The notes: generated by a model not told the origin, from the sequence alone. A stretch of DNA of 64,000 nucleotides from Sphaerobacter thermophilus DSM 20745 (GCF_000024985.1 NC_013523.1:682001-746000); one strand, 5' to 3'; shown: positions 1 through 8,269, counted from the stretch's first letter. A program made the numbers and translations.

Positions 1-1
1 C

Positions 2-373
2 GGAGCGGCCACTGCCGGGAGGGCCGCCGCCGACGCGGCAACCGAGGCCGCCGAAGCGAATGCCGCAACGACCGCCGAGCAGTCCTCGCCCGTGCCCGAG
101 GCCGCGGCGCCTCCGGCTCCGGCGGCAGGGCCGGCGTCGCCGGAGGCGGCTGGAGCCCAAGTCGAAACGTTTGACACGCCTGCTACCGCCGGATCGGAGG
201 CGGAGGCGAGCCGTGATGCGCCGGTCGACCAAGCGGCGGAGCCGTTCGCCGCGACGCAGGAGGCTGATGGACCGAACATCTGGCGCCTGGCCGAGGCCGT
301 TCTCGCTCTCGTCGTCCTGTGGCTGCTGGTTGCGACCTTCGCGCTCCCTCGGCTGCGTGAGCGCCGCGGGTGA
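2..373 (+). CDS. C-terminal part of a membrane-anchored protein (5' end outside window)
   Basis: The frame is open from the first bases of the window to a TGA at 371-373, so only the C-terminal part is visible. It is dominated by Ala, Pro, Glu and Thr (an extended, disordered-looking linker), followed by a hydrophobic stretch of about 20 residues (AEAVLALVVLWLLVATFAL) and a short Arg-rich end. This looks like a C-terminal membrane anchor with a small cytoplasmic tail. The N-terminal domain that would define its function lies upstream of the window. It is followed after 36 bases by the SIMPL-domain gene in the same direction, so the two may be cotranscribed. I do not recognise the family from this fragment. 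Confidence 0.6.
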   Translation, partial: GAATAGRAAADAATEAAEANAATTAEQSSPVPEAAAPPAPAAGPASPEAAGAQVETFDTPATAGSEAEASRDAPVDQAAEPFAATQEADGPNIWRLAEAVLALVVLWLLVATFALPRLRERRG

Positions 374-409
374 TCGAGCGCTCCAGGTCCAAGTCCAAGG
401 AGGAGAAGT

Positions 410-1168
410 ATGTCGAGGATGCGCCGCTGGACGACGGCGGCCGCGCTCGTGGGGTTGCTCATTATCGGTGGTGGGGTGATCGCGGCCATGGGGGATGTGG
501 GACGCCGACCGTTTGGCGGGCAGGCAGCGGCAGAGACGCCCTCAGGGCAGCGGGTGGTGACCGTTGGCGGCGAGGGCCGCGTGCTGGTGCGACCGGACAC
601 CGCGCAGGTAGTGCTCGGTGTGATGAGCCAGGGGCCGGACCTGGGGCCGGTGCAGGAGACCGTGAACGGGCAGATGGACGCGGTCCTGGCGTCGCTCCGG
701 GATGCGGGCATCCCCGAGGAGCGCATCCGCACCGTGGCGTTCAATATCTCTGTCGATCGTGACTACCAGCAGCCGTCAGCGCCGATCACCGGGTATACGG
801 TGACGCATCTGGTGCAGGTCAAGGTCAAGCCGATCGATCAGATCAGCGGGATCATTGATAGCGCGGTCGCCGCCGGGGCGAACACGGTGTCCGAAGTGAG
901 CTTCGTCGTCGAGGATCGGGATGCCGCCGTGCGCCAGGCTCGTGAGCAGGCGATCAACGACGCTCGGCAGAAGGCCCAGCACCTGGCGCAGCTGGCCGGA
1001 GTGCAGCTTGGCCCGCCCGTCAGCATCACCGAGGGCGCGGCGCCGCCGCCGATGCCGATGCCGTTGGCACGGGACGGAGCAGTCGACATGGCCGCCGGTG
1101 CAGCGGCCATTCAGCCGGGAGAGAGCGAGATCGTCGTCAGCGTCGTCGTTAGCTACGGGATCCAGTAG
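410..1168 (+). CDS. SIMPL (DUF541) domain protein, exported or membrane-anchored
   Basis: The 252-residue product starts with an Arg-containing n-region and a hydrophobic segment (residues about 9-27, ending near AAMGD) that fits a signal peptide or N-terminal anchor. From residue about 45 it shows the SIMPL/DUF541 pattern: a VTVGGEGRVLVRPDTAQ start, then 'dvv..l..agi....i.T..f.i' and later a VSEVSFVVEDRDAA segment and a helix rich in Ala, Gln and Arg. SIMPL proteins are periplasmic or surface proteins of poorly defined role (oxidative stress, signalling-adaptor homology). The ATG at 410 is chosen because of the strong ribosome binding site AAGGAGGAG at 397-405. A strong hairpin follows the gene. 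Confidence 0.85.
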   Translation: MSRMRRWTTAAALVGLLIIGGGVIAAMGDVGRRPFGGQAAAETPSGQRVVTVGGEGRVLVRPDTAQVVLGVMSQGPDLGPVQETVNGQMDAVLASLRDAGIPEERIRTVAFNISVDRDYQQPSAPITGYTVTHLVQVKVKPIDQISGIIDSAVAAGANTVSEVSFVVEDRDAAVRQAREQAINDARQKAQHLAQLAGVQLGPPVSITEGAAPPPMPMPLARDGAVDMAAGAAAIQPGESEIVVSVVVSYGIQ

Positions 1169-1202
1169 ACGCAGGCGCACGCCCGAAACGGAGAATCCGG
1201 CC

Positions 1203-1234
1203 GACCCCCGCTCCGAGTTCTCGGAGCGGGGGTC
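1203..1234 (+). terminator. Hairpin terminator after the SIMPL gene
   Basis: A perfect 15-bp stem (arms 1203-1217 and 1220-1234, GACCCCCGCTCCGAG and its complement) with a tiny loop begins 34 bases after the stop codon. The tract after it (GTGCTGTTTGG) is only moderately T-rich. The rest of the 297-base convergent gap to the htrA stop holds only a weak 8-bp stem (1380-1387 with 1404-1411). Confidence 0.75.
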
Positions 1235-1465
1235 GTGCTGTTTGGTGGCAGGAGGTGTCCGCGCCGCGGCGCTGGAACCGTCGTGCCACCCACCCGGGCC
1301 TCATGGTGCCCGCGTGCGCTCGATTCGTTCGCTTTCCTATCCTAATTGTGGTGCAAGAGTGACAGCACACCTGACAAGACGAGAGGCCTGGCTGGTGGCC
1401 CATGCCTCTCGAGGGATAAGGGGGAGTGTAGGGGTGGGCAGCGGCGCGACTCACTGCCCGGGGGT

Positions 1466-2659
1466 CTAGGTGTCGTCAGGTCTTTCGCCGAGCGTGACCG
1501 AAACCGTCAGCGTTTCGTCGGTCCTCGGTCGGTAGATCTCCAGTTCAACAACGTCGCCCGGCTTGTAGTTGAACAGTTGGTTGACGAGCGGGTGGTCGCT
1601 GTCGATCGCCTGCCCGTCGATCTTGGTAATGATGTCGTCCGCCTGTATGCCTGCCATGCCGGCCGGCGAGTTGGGTTCGACGCTGTTCACCACGACGCCG
1701 TGGTCGACCGGTAGATCGTTGGCCTGTGCCAGGCGCGGTGTCAGCGGTTCGTAGAAGATGCCAAGGTAGGGCCGCACGACCCGCCCGGCGCGGATTAGCT
1801 CCTCCGTCAGCGCCTTGACTGTGTTGCTCGGGATCGCGAAGCCGAGACCCTCGGCTGTCACTCCCAGGCTGGCCTGGCGCACGACGGCCGTGTTGACGCC
1901 CACGACCTCACCGTTCAGGTTCAGCAGCGGCCCACCGGAGTTGCCCGGGTTGATCGGCGCGTCGTGCTGGATCATGTTCTCCATGTTGTAGCCCTCGGGC
2001 GTCTGCAGGCTGCGACCCAGCCCGCTGACGATGCCCTCGGTCACGGTGTTGGTGAAGTCGCCCAGCGCGCTGCCGATCGCGATCACGCGGTCGCCCGGCC
2101 GAAGCGAGTCGGAGTCGCCCAGGGGCACCGTCGCGGGGACGGGGACGTCGACCTGGATCACCGCGAGGTCTGCGAAGCGGTCCGTGCCGAGGAGGCGGGC
2201 GTTTGCTTTTTCCCCGTCGACGAAGATCACCTCGATCTCCTCGCTCCCCTCGACCACGTGGTGGTTCGTCACGATCCGACCCTGGTCGTCGATGATGAAC
2301 CCGGTTCCGGTGCCGGCCGGTTGGATTTCGCCGTCGCTCCCGAAGAGTCCCCCGACCGCCTGTTTGTTCAGCACCGTGACGACCGCTGGACTGACGCGCT
2401 CGACGAGGTCGGCGATCGAACCCGGCACGTCACTGGTGCTCACAGGCGGTGCCTGGCTGACGGCGGTCGGCGTCGGCGCGGTACCCTGCCGGACCGTCGC
2501 CGGCGGGCTGTCCGTCGACGTGGTGGTCCTGGTGGGGTCCGCCTCGCTCGTGAGCCAGAAGGCGGTCAAACCGCCCGACGCCGCACCAGCCATGGCGCCG
2601 AGGATCAGGGCCAGCGCCGCCGTGACAACGAGGGTTCCGAAGCTGTACCGGCGCCGCAT
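1466..2659 (-). CDS. HtrA/DegP-type trypsin-like serine protease with PDZ domain
   Basis: The 397-residue product has an N-terminal membrane segment (about 8-30), a Thr/Pro-rich linker, a trypsin-like protease domain (about 80-285) and one PDZ domain (about 300-390). The catalytic triad is visible: His134 in TNHHVV, Asp164 in FADLAVIQV and Ser241 in GNSGGPL. Such proteins degrade or refold damaged proteins outside the cytoplasmic membrane. An in-frame TTG at 2743 would extend the protein by 28 residues, but it has no ribosome binding site and would put polar sequence before the anchor. I therefore prefer the ATG at 2659, which overlaps the stop codon of a 16-codon leader ORF having a strong ribosome binding site, implying translational coupling. 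Confidence 0.9.
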   Translation of the reverse strand: MRRRYSFGTLVVTAALALILGAMAGAASGGLTAFWLTSEADPTRTTTSTDSPPATVRQGTAPTPTAVSQAPPVSTSDVPGSIADLVERVSPAVVTVLNKQAVGGLFGSDGEIQPAGTGTGFIIDDQGRIVTNHHVVEGSEEIEVIFVDGEKANARLLGTDRFADLAVIQVDVPVPATVPLGDSDSLRPGDRVIAIGSALGDFTNTVTEGIVSGLGRSLQTPEGYNMENMIQHDAPINPGNSGGPLLNLNGEVVGVNTAVVRQASLGVTAEGLGFAIPSNTVKALTEELIRAGRVVRPYLGIFYEPLTPRLAQANDLPVDHGVVVNSVEPNSPAGMAGIQADDIITKIDGQAIDSDHPLVNQLFNYKPGDVVELEIYRPRTDETLTVSVTLGERPDDT

Positions 2660-2709
2660 CAACCCTGGTCCCTTTCCGACCGGGGAGTGCTCCCCATGTC
2701 TGCTCCCAT
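2659..2709 (-). CDS. 16-codon leader ORF coupled to htrA
   Basis: On the minus strand, GGGAGGT lies four bases before an ATG at 2709. This ATG opens a reading frame encoding MGADMGSTPRSERDQG, whose TGA (2661-2659) shares its A with the ATG of htrA (TGATG). htrA itself has only a weak ribosome binding site (GGAAAGGGACC). The arrangement suggests ribosomes start here and reinitiate at htrA. The peptide does not resemble a known family, and its function, if any, may only be to set htrA translation. Confidence 0.5.
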   Translation of the reverse strand: MGADMGSTPRSERDQG

Positions 2710-2811
2710 AATGACCTCCCTTGCTGAGCGGGTGGTTAAGCAAGTCTGAAAGAAACCTGAATCCTGGACGTCCTTGACGGGCACTCGGCCCTCCACTATC
2801 GTTCGTCCGGT

Positions 2812-3789
2812 GTGGAAACGCGATCGCCGGGCCGGCAGCTCCTCCGGCTCATCCTGCTACTGACACTGCTGATGGCCGTCGCCTGCGCCCGTGGCGAGGC
2901 TGGCCCATCCTCGCTGACCGAGGCACCGGCCGTGCCAAGCCAGCCGGAATCGTACCCTGGCGGCGAGTTGCTGGTCTCGGTCGAGTGGCTCGCCGCGCAC
3001 CTCGAAGACCCGGACCTGCGCATCATTGACCTCAGTCCGGTCCGCGAGTATCGCGGAGGTCATATCCCTGGTGCAACGCATATATGGTGGCAGGATACCA
3101 TTGAAGTTCACAATTCCACCTACGGTATGTTGGTCGGCCGCGAGGGCATCGATCGGCTGCTCACCGAGGCCGGCATCACGCCGGAGACGCGCGTCGTTGC
3201 CTACGATTCAAGTGGCAACCGCTACGCCGCTCGCCTGCTCTGGGCGCTGAACGCGATCGGCTTCAATCAGGTCGCGTTGCTGAACGGGGGGCGACAGGCC
3301 TGGCAGGCGGCAGGTCTCCCCCTTGTCAGCGCCGAGTCCGCCCCACCGCGCGGGGGCGGGGTGCCCCAAACCATCGACTATGGCGTGCTGATCGGACCCG
3401 AAGAGATCGCGCAGCACCTGGACGACCCAGCCTTCGTCGTAGTCGATAATCGTACCCCGGAGGAGCAGGCGGCGACCTGGCACGGGCGCCTGCGGGAGGG
3501 ACGCATTCCGGGTGCCGTGTCGATCCCCTGGACCGCGGTCGTCGAGCCGGGCCCCGTGCCGTACTACCGCTCGCCGGACGAACTGCGGCGGCTGTTCGAG
3601 GACGCCGGGGTGACGCCGGACAAGACGGTGGTAGTCTCGGGGCTGCACGGTGTCTCCGCGGCGCAGACCTACGTTGCGCTGAAGCTCCTGGGCTACCCCT
3701 CGGTGCGGGTATACGATGGCTCCTGGGCGCAGTGGGGCGCCGACCCGGCTCTGCCGGTGGCGCCGCTTGCGGAGGGAGCGGGCGGATGA
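2812..3789 (+). CDS. Rhodanese-like lipoprotein, two domains, no catalytic cysteine
   Basis: The 325-residue product has an Arg-containing n-region, a hydrophobic stretch and a lipobox-like MAVAC (Cys25), so it is probably a lipoprotein. Two tandem rhodanese modules follow (about 50-170 and 190-315), with EYRGGHIPGATHIWW in the first and EGRIPGAVSIPW and VRVYDGSWAQWG in the second, as in SseA-type thiosulfate sulfurtransferases. The loop that should hold the active cysteine (YCQG in the paralogue at 6357-7238) reads VVSGLHGVSAA here, and the protein has no cysteine apart from the lipobox one. It therefore probably cannot transfer sulfur by the usual mechanism. The start is GTG without a clear ribosome binding site. 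Its TGA overlaps the pyrophosphatase ATG. Confidence 0.8.
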   Translation: METRSPGRQLLRLILLLTLLMAVACARGEAGPSSLTEAPAVPSQPESYPGGELLVSVEWLAAHLEDPDLRIIDLSPVREYRGGHIPGATHIWWQDTIEVHNSTYGMLVGREGIDRLLTEAGITPETRVVAYDSSGNRYAARLLWALNAIGFNQVALLNGGRQAWQAAGLPLVSAESAPPRGGGVPQTIDYGVLIGPEEIAQHLDDPAFVVVDNRTPEEQAATWHGRLREGRIPGAVSIPWTAVVEPGPVPYYRSPDELRRLFEDAGVTPDKTVVVSGLHGVSAAQTYVALKLLGYPSVRVYDGSWAQWGADPALPVAPLAEGAGG

Positions 3790-4256
3790 TCTGCGACGCG
3801 GTGGTGGAAGACCCGCGCGGTGCGACCGAGCGCCACGTGTGGGATGAGGTCGCGGGGACGTGGCGTACTTACCAGCACCCGTACGCGACCCGCCCCTGGC
3901 CGGCCAGCTACGGCTTCCTGCAGGAAACCTGGAACCCGGTCGATCAGGACCCGCTTGATGTGATCATCCTGGCAACTCCACCGCTCCCGACCGGTACCTG
4001 CCTCCGGGTCCGCCCGGTGGGCCTCCTGCGCCGGCCGGACGGCGACGACAAGATCCTCGCAGTCGCCATCGACGATCCAGCCTATGCGGACGTGCGCTGG
4101 CTTGCCGAGGTACCGCACTCCGACCTGGCTGCGATCGAGGCGTGGTTCCGCGATTGGAGCGACGCCGGGGCGTGGGAGGATGCGGCCGCTGCCGAGCGTC
4201 TGATCCGAGATTCCCAGGCACCGGGCGCGGGGTGGCCGGGCTCGTGCAAGGTCTGA
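3786..4256 (+). CDS. Inorganic pyrophosphatase, family I-like
   Basis: The 156-residue product carries the soluble pyrophosphatase signature DQDPLD in the stretch NPVDQDPLDVIIL, preceded by WPASYGFLQETW (the YP.nYGfip.T region) and followed by DGDDKILAV (the D..DdK metal-binding region). The enzyme would hydrolyse pyrophosphate to phosphate in the cytoplasm. It is a little shorter than bacterial enzymes of 170-180 residues, and the usual KYE segment near the N terminus is not evident (HVWDEVAGTWRTY instead), so it is divergent. The ATG at 3786 overlaps the TGA of the upstream rhodanese gene (ATGA), which argues for coupled translation and excludes a longer start at 3732. Confidence 0.75.
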   Translation: MICDAVVEDPRGATERHVWDEVAGTWRTYQHPYATRPWPASYGFLQETWNPVDQDPLDVIILATPPLPTGTCLRVRPVGLLRRPDGDDKILAVAIDDPAYADVRWLAEVPHSDLAAIEAWFRDWSDAGAWEDAAAAERLIRDSQAPGAGWPGSCKV

Positions 4257-4283
4257 CTCGGCTGCGGGGGACAAGGGCGGGCC

Positions 4284-4592
4284 ATGCGCTACCGCGACGG
4301 CATCCTGAAGATTGAGCACGGCATCCTCCCGGGGCTGAAGGAGGTTCTCCTCCGGCTGACTGAGGTTGAGGATGTGCGTTCGATCGTGCCCGGCCGCATC
4401 TACGCCACCCGTGGGCGGCCCGGCGGGGCGCTAACGGTGCGGGTCAGCGCGCCCACGGCGACCGGGGTGAAGCTCATCGCCAGACGGGGCTCGTCGGTGC
4501 AAGAGGTCTTCGTTGTCTGCGACGACCGGGCCGCGGTCGAGCAGGTGCTCCGGGCGGCCGGTGTCGATCCGCGGCGCTCCCGGCGTCGGTAG
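4284..4592 (+). CDS. Small DUF2103-like protein
   Basis: A 102-residue protein that starts MRYRDGILKIEHGILPGLKE and contains IVPGRIYATRG, a VRVSAPTATGVKLIARRGSSVQEVF segment and a basic tail. This order of motifs agrees with what I remember of DUF2103 (predicted metal-binding proteins of unknown function), but I could not check it. It lies 27 bases after the pyrophosphatase gene and is probably part of the same transcript. No ribosome binding site is strong, with GGGGGACAAGGGCGG before the ATG. Confidence 0.6.
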   Translation: MRYRDGILKIEHGILPGLKEVLLRLTEVEDVRSIVPGRIYATRGRPGGALTVRVSAPTATGVKLIARRGSSVQEVFVVCDDRAAVEQVLRAAGVDPRRSRRR

Positions 4593-4636
4593 CCGGTCGC
4601 GCAACCGCTTTCGCGCAACGCCTCAACTCCGTTAGA

Positions 4637-4671
4637 GTACCCACCAACGGGACGCGCGTTGGCGCGGGTAC
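4637..4671. promoter_or_regulatory. Imperfect inverted repeat before the SDR gene
   Basis: GTACCC (4637-4642) pairs with GGGTAC (4666-4671), and CCAACG (4644-4649) pairs with CGTTGG (4657-4662). The element ends 31 bases before the GTG start and could be an operator or a leader hairpin. A TAGAGT sequence (4633-4638) overlapping its left edge is a possible -10 box. Confidence 0.3.
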
Positions 4672-4702
4672 CCGGTCGGTAACGCGCGATGGGAGGTCCC
4701 CG

Positions 4703-5467
4703 GTGACACGATTAGGCGGCAAACGAGCGCTGGTGACGGGCGGGGCGGCCGGAATCGGCCGCGCGATCGTTGAGGCGTTCCTTAATGAGGGTGCGAGCGT
4801 CGTCGCGACCGACATCGACGCGGACGGACTGGACGCGCTGGGTGGTGATCTGGAGGCTGGTGAGCGACTCGTCACCCTGCCCGCAGATGTCGCCTCGGCT
4901 GCGGACTGGGAACGGGCGGTCTCACTCGCCCGTGAGCGCTTCGGCGGCCTCGACATCCTGGTCAACAACGCGGGGATCGAGATGCTGGGCACGGTCGAGA
5001 CGCTGTCGGAGGATGCTTGGGACCGTGTCATGGCCGTCAATGTCAAGAGCATGTACCTGGGGGCCAGGGCCGCGCTGCCGCTGCTGCGGGAGAGCCGCGG
5101 CGTAGTGGTCAATATGGCGTCCATCAATGGGCTGACGGGCGTCGCGGGCAGCGTCGCGTATGTCACGAGCAAGCACGCCATTGTCGGGTTCACAAGGGCG
5201 CTTGCGCTCGACTGCGCGAAGGACGGCATCCGCGTTAACGCTGTGTGTCCGGGGCCGGTCGACACCCCGATGGTGGAGCGTGTCGCCCGATTGCTCGGCC
5301 AAGGTGACGCCGAGGCCGGGTACGCGATACTGCGGACCATGACGCCACTCGGACGGCTGATTGCGCCTGCCGAAGTCGCGGCGGTTGTCGTGCACCTCGC
5401 GTCGGACGAGGCCAGTTTCACCACCGGCACGGCGTACCCCATCGACGGCGGGTTCACGGCGCGGTGA
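4703..5467 (+). CDS. Short-chain dehydrogenase/reductase
   Basis: A 254-residue classical SDR. The Rossmann motif TGGAAGIG is at residues 12-19, Asp37 closes beta-2 (favouring NAD over NADP), NNAG is at 88-91, and the catalytic Ser140, Tyr153 and Lys157 (YVTSK) are present, with PGPVDTPM downstream. The substrate cannot be told from the sequence. The C-terminal DGGFTAR is typical of the fabG-like branch. The GTG start at 4703 is supported by GGGAGGT at 4691-4697. It is followed closely by yjbQ and an XRE regulator in the same direction. Confidence 0.9.
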   Translation: MTRLGGKRALVTGGAAGIGRAIVEAFLNEGASVVATDIDADGLDALGGDLEAGERLVTLPADVASAADWERAVSLARERFGGLDILVNNAGIEMLGTVETLSEDAWDRVMAVNVKSMYLGARAALPLLRESRGVVVNMASINGLTGVAGSVAYVTSKHAIVGFTRALALDCAKDGIRVNAVCPGPVDTPMVERVARLLGQGDAEAGYAILRTMTPLGRLIAPAEVAAVVVHLASDEASFTTGTAYPIDGGFTAR

Positions 5468-5476
5468 GAGCGGAGG

Positions 5477-5899
5477 GTGTGCGTGGTTCGTACGGAGCGC
5501 TGGGAGATCCAGACGCGTGGCGGCGGGGAAATGCACGACCTGACGCCGCGCGTCGAGTCGGCGATCGCCGCGAGTGGGTGCCAGGACGGCATCGTTACGG
5601 TCTTCGTGGCGCATACGACGGCCGCGGTGGCGATCAGCGAGTTTGAGCCGGGGCTGATCGAAGACTTCCCGGCTATGCTGGAGCGCTTGATCCCCGCCGA
5701 CCAGGGATACCGCCACGACGCGATCAACCGCGACGACAACGCCCACAGCCACCTGCGTGCGTCGCTGCTCGGGCCGTCGCTCACCGTGCCGTTCGACCGT
5801 GGGCGGCTCGCGCTGGGGATCTGGCAGCGGATCGTCCTGATCGACTTCGACACGCACCCGCGGGCGCGGCAGGTCGTGGTGCAGGTGCTGGGCGAGTAG
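5477..5899 (+). CDS. YjbQ/UPF0047 family protein
   Basis: A protein of about 140 residues with the conserved family blocks: FVAHTTAAVAISEFEPG, the NRDDNAHSHLRASLLG stretch and LGIWQRIVLIDFD. This family adopts a beta-barrel and is conserved across bacteria and archaea; a thiamin-phosphate-synthase-like activity has been reported for some members, but the physiological role is unsettled. The His and Asn residues in the first two motifs are the likely ligand site. Two GTG starts (5477 and 5483) are possible; GCGGAGGG precedes both. It sits 9 bases after the SDR stop codon. Confidence 0.85.
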   Translation: MCVVRTERWEIQTRGGGEMHDLTPRVESAIAASGCQDGIVTVFVAHTTAAVAISEFEPGLIEDFPAMLERLIPADQGYRHDAINRDDNAHSHLRASLLGPSLTVPFDRGRLALGIWQRIVLIDFDTHPRARQVVVQVLGE

Positions 5900-5903
5900 G
5901 CGG

Positions 5904-6281
5904 ATGGGCGAGCGCGGGGAGTCCTACCGCGAGGCGGTTGGCGCGACGATCCGCGGGCTGCGCCTCACCCGGGGTTGGTCGTTGCGCGACCTCAGCCAGG
6001 CGTCGGGTATCTCCGTACCCTACCTGAGCGAGATCGAGCGGGGGCGGAAGGATCCGTCCGGAGCCGTCCTCGCGCAGCTTGCGGAGGCGTTAGATCTGTC
6101 GCTCGGTGCACTGCTCTGCGAAATCGGTCGCGCGATTGACGCGAGCTACACCCCGGATGGGGCCATGTCGGCCCGCCAGGAGCTCCGAGCGGCGCTGGAA
6201 GGCCTGCCGGAGGAGGACGTAGCGGAGGTGGCGCGCTTCGCCCGCTACCTCCGGTGGCGCCGGGAACAGGACAGCGGTTAG
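5904..6281 (+). CDS. XRE-family helix-turn-helix regulator
   Basis: A 125-residue protein with an HTH_XRE domain at residues about 13-70: IRGLRLTRGWSLRDLSQASG, then SVPYLSEIERGRKDPS and LAQLAEALDLSL. The C-terminal part (about 80-125) is a short helical region with no recognised ligand-binding domain. It begins 4 bases after the yjbQ stop codon, so it is probably cotranscribed with the SDR and yjbQ genes and could regulate them or the following sulfurtransferase gene. Confidence 0.85.
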   Translation: MGERGESYREAVGATIRGLRLTRGWSLRDLSQASGISVPYLSEIERGRKDPSGAVLAQLAEALDLSLGALLCEIGRAIDASYTPDGAMSARQELRAALEGLPEEDVAEVARFARYLRWRREQDSG

Positions 6282-6356
6282 GGGGCGCCGTATACTGCGG
6301 ACGTGATCACGGCCCCGTGCGGAAAGGTGGCGCGAGCAGTGGAGAGGGAGGGGTCC

Positions 6357-7238
6357 ATGTCCTTCTCGATAGACCGGAGCCGGGTGCTCGTCAGCACGGC
6401 GTGGCTTGCCGGGAACCTGGACAACCCGACGGTGCGGATCATCGATTGTCGCTACTATTTCGAGGGTCCCTCGGGCCGTGAGGTGTACGCCGAATCCCAC
6501 ATTCCGGGGGCGGTCTACCTCGACTGGGTGGCCGACCTGAGCGACCCGAACCACCCGGTGGATTACATGATGCCGCCGGCCGAGCAGGTGGCGGCGGTGA
6601 TGTCCCGACTGGGGGTCGGGGACGACACGCTCATCGTGGCCTACGATGACGAGGGCGGACACTACGCCTCGCGCCTCTGGCTCATCCTGGCTCGGTACGG
6701 CAAAGAGGGACAGATGCGCATCCTCGATGGTGGCTGGACGCGCTGGGTGATGGAAGAGCGACCGGTGACGATGGAGCCGACCCCGTTGCCTGCACCGGCG
6801 ACCTTCACCATCGACCCCGCTGCAGAGCGGCCGAACATCATTGCTACTCTCGAGGACGTCATGCAGGCGCGGGAGAGCGGGAGCGCGGTGATCCTCGACG
6901 TGCGCCGGCTGAGCGAGTACACCGGCGAGGAAGTCCGCGCCAAATACGGTGGGCGCATCCCCGGTGCCCTGCACATGTTCTGGCAGGAGAACCTCAACTG
7001 GGATGGCGATCGCACCTTCATCCCGGTGGACCGCATCCGGGCACGACATGAAGCAGCGGGGGTCACGCCGGACACGCCGGTCATCACCTACTGCCAGGGG
7101 GCGGTGCGCGCCGCTCACGCCGCACTCTCGCTCTGGATGAGCGGCTACCGCAATGTGCGGGTCTACGACGGCTCGTGGGCGGAGTGGGGCAACCGGGACG
7201 ACGTGCCGATCGCCACCGGCCCGGCGGACGAGGCCTGA
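6357..7238 (+). CDS. Thiosulfate/3-mercaptopyruvate sulfurtransferase (two rhodanese domains)
   Basis: A 293-residue cytoplasmic protein with two rhodanese modules. The first is the inactive structural module (ESHIPGAVYLDW, VAYDDEGGHYASRLW). The second carries the active cysteine, about residue 246, in TYCQGAVRAAH, and VRVYDGSWAEWG near the end. It would move a sulfane sulfur from thiosulfate or mercaptopyruvate to an acceptor such as cyanide or a thiol. The ATG at 6357 is preferred over an earlier one at 6303 because of the GAGAGGGAGGGG tract at 6342-6353. The next gene encodes cysteine synthase, so a role in sulfur assimilation or persulfide handling is plausible. Confidence 0.9.
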   Translation: MSFSIDRSRVLVSTAWLAGNLDNPTVRIIDCRYYFEGPSGREVYAESHIPGAVYLDWVADLSDPNHPVDYMMPPAEQVAAVMSRLGVGDDTLIVAYDDEGGHYASRLWLILARYGKEGQMRILDGGWTRWVMEERPVTMEPTPLPAPATFTIDPAAERPNIIATLEDVMQARESGSAVILDVRRLSEYTGEEVRAKYGGRIPGALHMFWQENLNWDGDRTFIPVDRIRARHEAAGVTPDTPVITYCQGAVRAAHAALSLWMSGYRNVRVYDGSWAEWGNRDDVPIATGPADEA

Positions 7239-7339
7239 TCGCTCCGGGGCCCGCATCCTGCAGGAATTGCAACCAGCGGGGCGCCGTTGTAACCAGCGTA
7301 GGTGGCTTGCCCAAGAGGGGACGTGAGAGGGAACGCAGG

Positions 7340-8269
7340 ATGCGCATTGCCCGCGATGCCACGGAACTGGTCGGCCGGACGCCGCTGGTACGGTTGAACC
7401 GGGTCGCGCCACCTGGCGCCACGATCTGGGCGAAGCTGGAGATGTTCAACCCCGGCTTCTCAGTGAAGGACCGGATCGCGCTCAACATGATCCGGGACGC
7501 TGAGGAGCGCGGGTTGCTGACGCCCGACACCGTCATCATCGAGGCGACCAGCGGAAACACCGGCATCGGTCTCGCCTGGATCGCCGCAATCCGCGGCTAC
7601 CGGTTGATCATCACCATGTCGGCGCGCAACAGCCCGGAGCGGGTGGCGTTGCTGCGGGCGCTCGGGGCCGAGGTGATCCTGACCCCGGCCGATCAGGGCA
7701 CTCCTGGCGCGATCGAAGAGGCCAACCGCATCGCCGCGAGCCTGCCCAAGACCTTCATGCCCCGTCAGCACTGGAACCCTGCGAACCCTGAGATCCACCG
7801 CCGCACCACCGCGCTGGAGATCTGGGAGGACACCGACGGGCAGGTCGATGTCTTCGTTGCGGGCGCCGGAACCGGTGGCACGATCACGGGCGTAGGGCAG
7901 GTGCTCAAGCAGAAGAAGCCGGGCGTGCGGATCGCGGTCGTTGAGCCGGCCGAGTCGCCGGTGCTGGCCGAGGGGCGGCGTGGCTCGCACGGCATCCAGG
8001 GAATCTCGCCGGGCTTTGTGCCGGAGGTACTCGACCGCGAGGTGATCGACGAGGTGGTGTTGATCTCCACCGAGGAGGCGTTCGCCATGGCCCGCCGGCT
8101 CATCCGCGAGGAAGGGCTGCTGGTCGGCATCTCCAGCGGCGCCGCGGCCGCGGCGGCAGTGCGGATCGCGGAGCGGCCGGAGAGCGCGGGGCTGAACATC
8201 GTGACCCTCTTCCCGGACCTGGCCGAGCGCTACCTGTCGACGCCCCTGTTCCAGCAGCCCGAGAACTGA
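7340..8269 (+). CDS. cysK: Cysteine synthase (O-acetylserine sulfhydrylase)
   Basis: A 309-residue PLP enzyme of fold type II. Lys43 in NPGFSVKDR is the expected PLP lysine. ATSGNTGIGLA is the substrate/phosphate loop, and GAGTGGTITGVG and GISSGAAAAAAV are the PLP-phosphate and C-terminal blocks. It would make cysteine from O-acetylserine and sulfide (or act on O-phosphoserine; the sequence does not settle this). A longer frame starts at 7175, but the ATG at 7340 with AGGGAACGCAGG before it matches the usual N terminus. The 101 bases before it contain two copies of AACCAGCG (7270-7305 region) of unknown meaning. Confidence 0.9.
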   Translation: MRIARDATELVGRTPLVRLNRVAPPGATIWAKLEMFNPGFSVKDRIALNMIRDAEERGLLTPDTVIIEATSGNTGIGLAWIAAIRGYRLIITMSARNSPERVALLRALGAEVILTPADQGTPGAIEEANRIAASLPKTFMPRQHWNPANPEIHRRTTALEIWEDTDGQVDVFVAGAGTGGTITGVGQVLKQKKPGVRIAVVEPAESPVLAEGRRGSHGIQGISPGFVPEVLDREVIDEVVLISTEEAFAMARRLIREEGLLVGISSGAAAAAAVRIAERPESAGLNIVTLFPDLAERYLSTPLFQQPEN

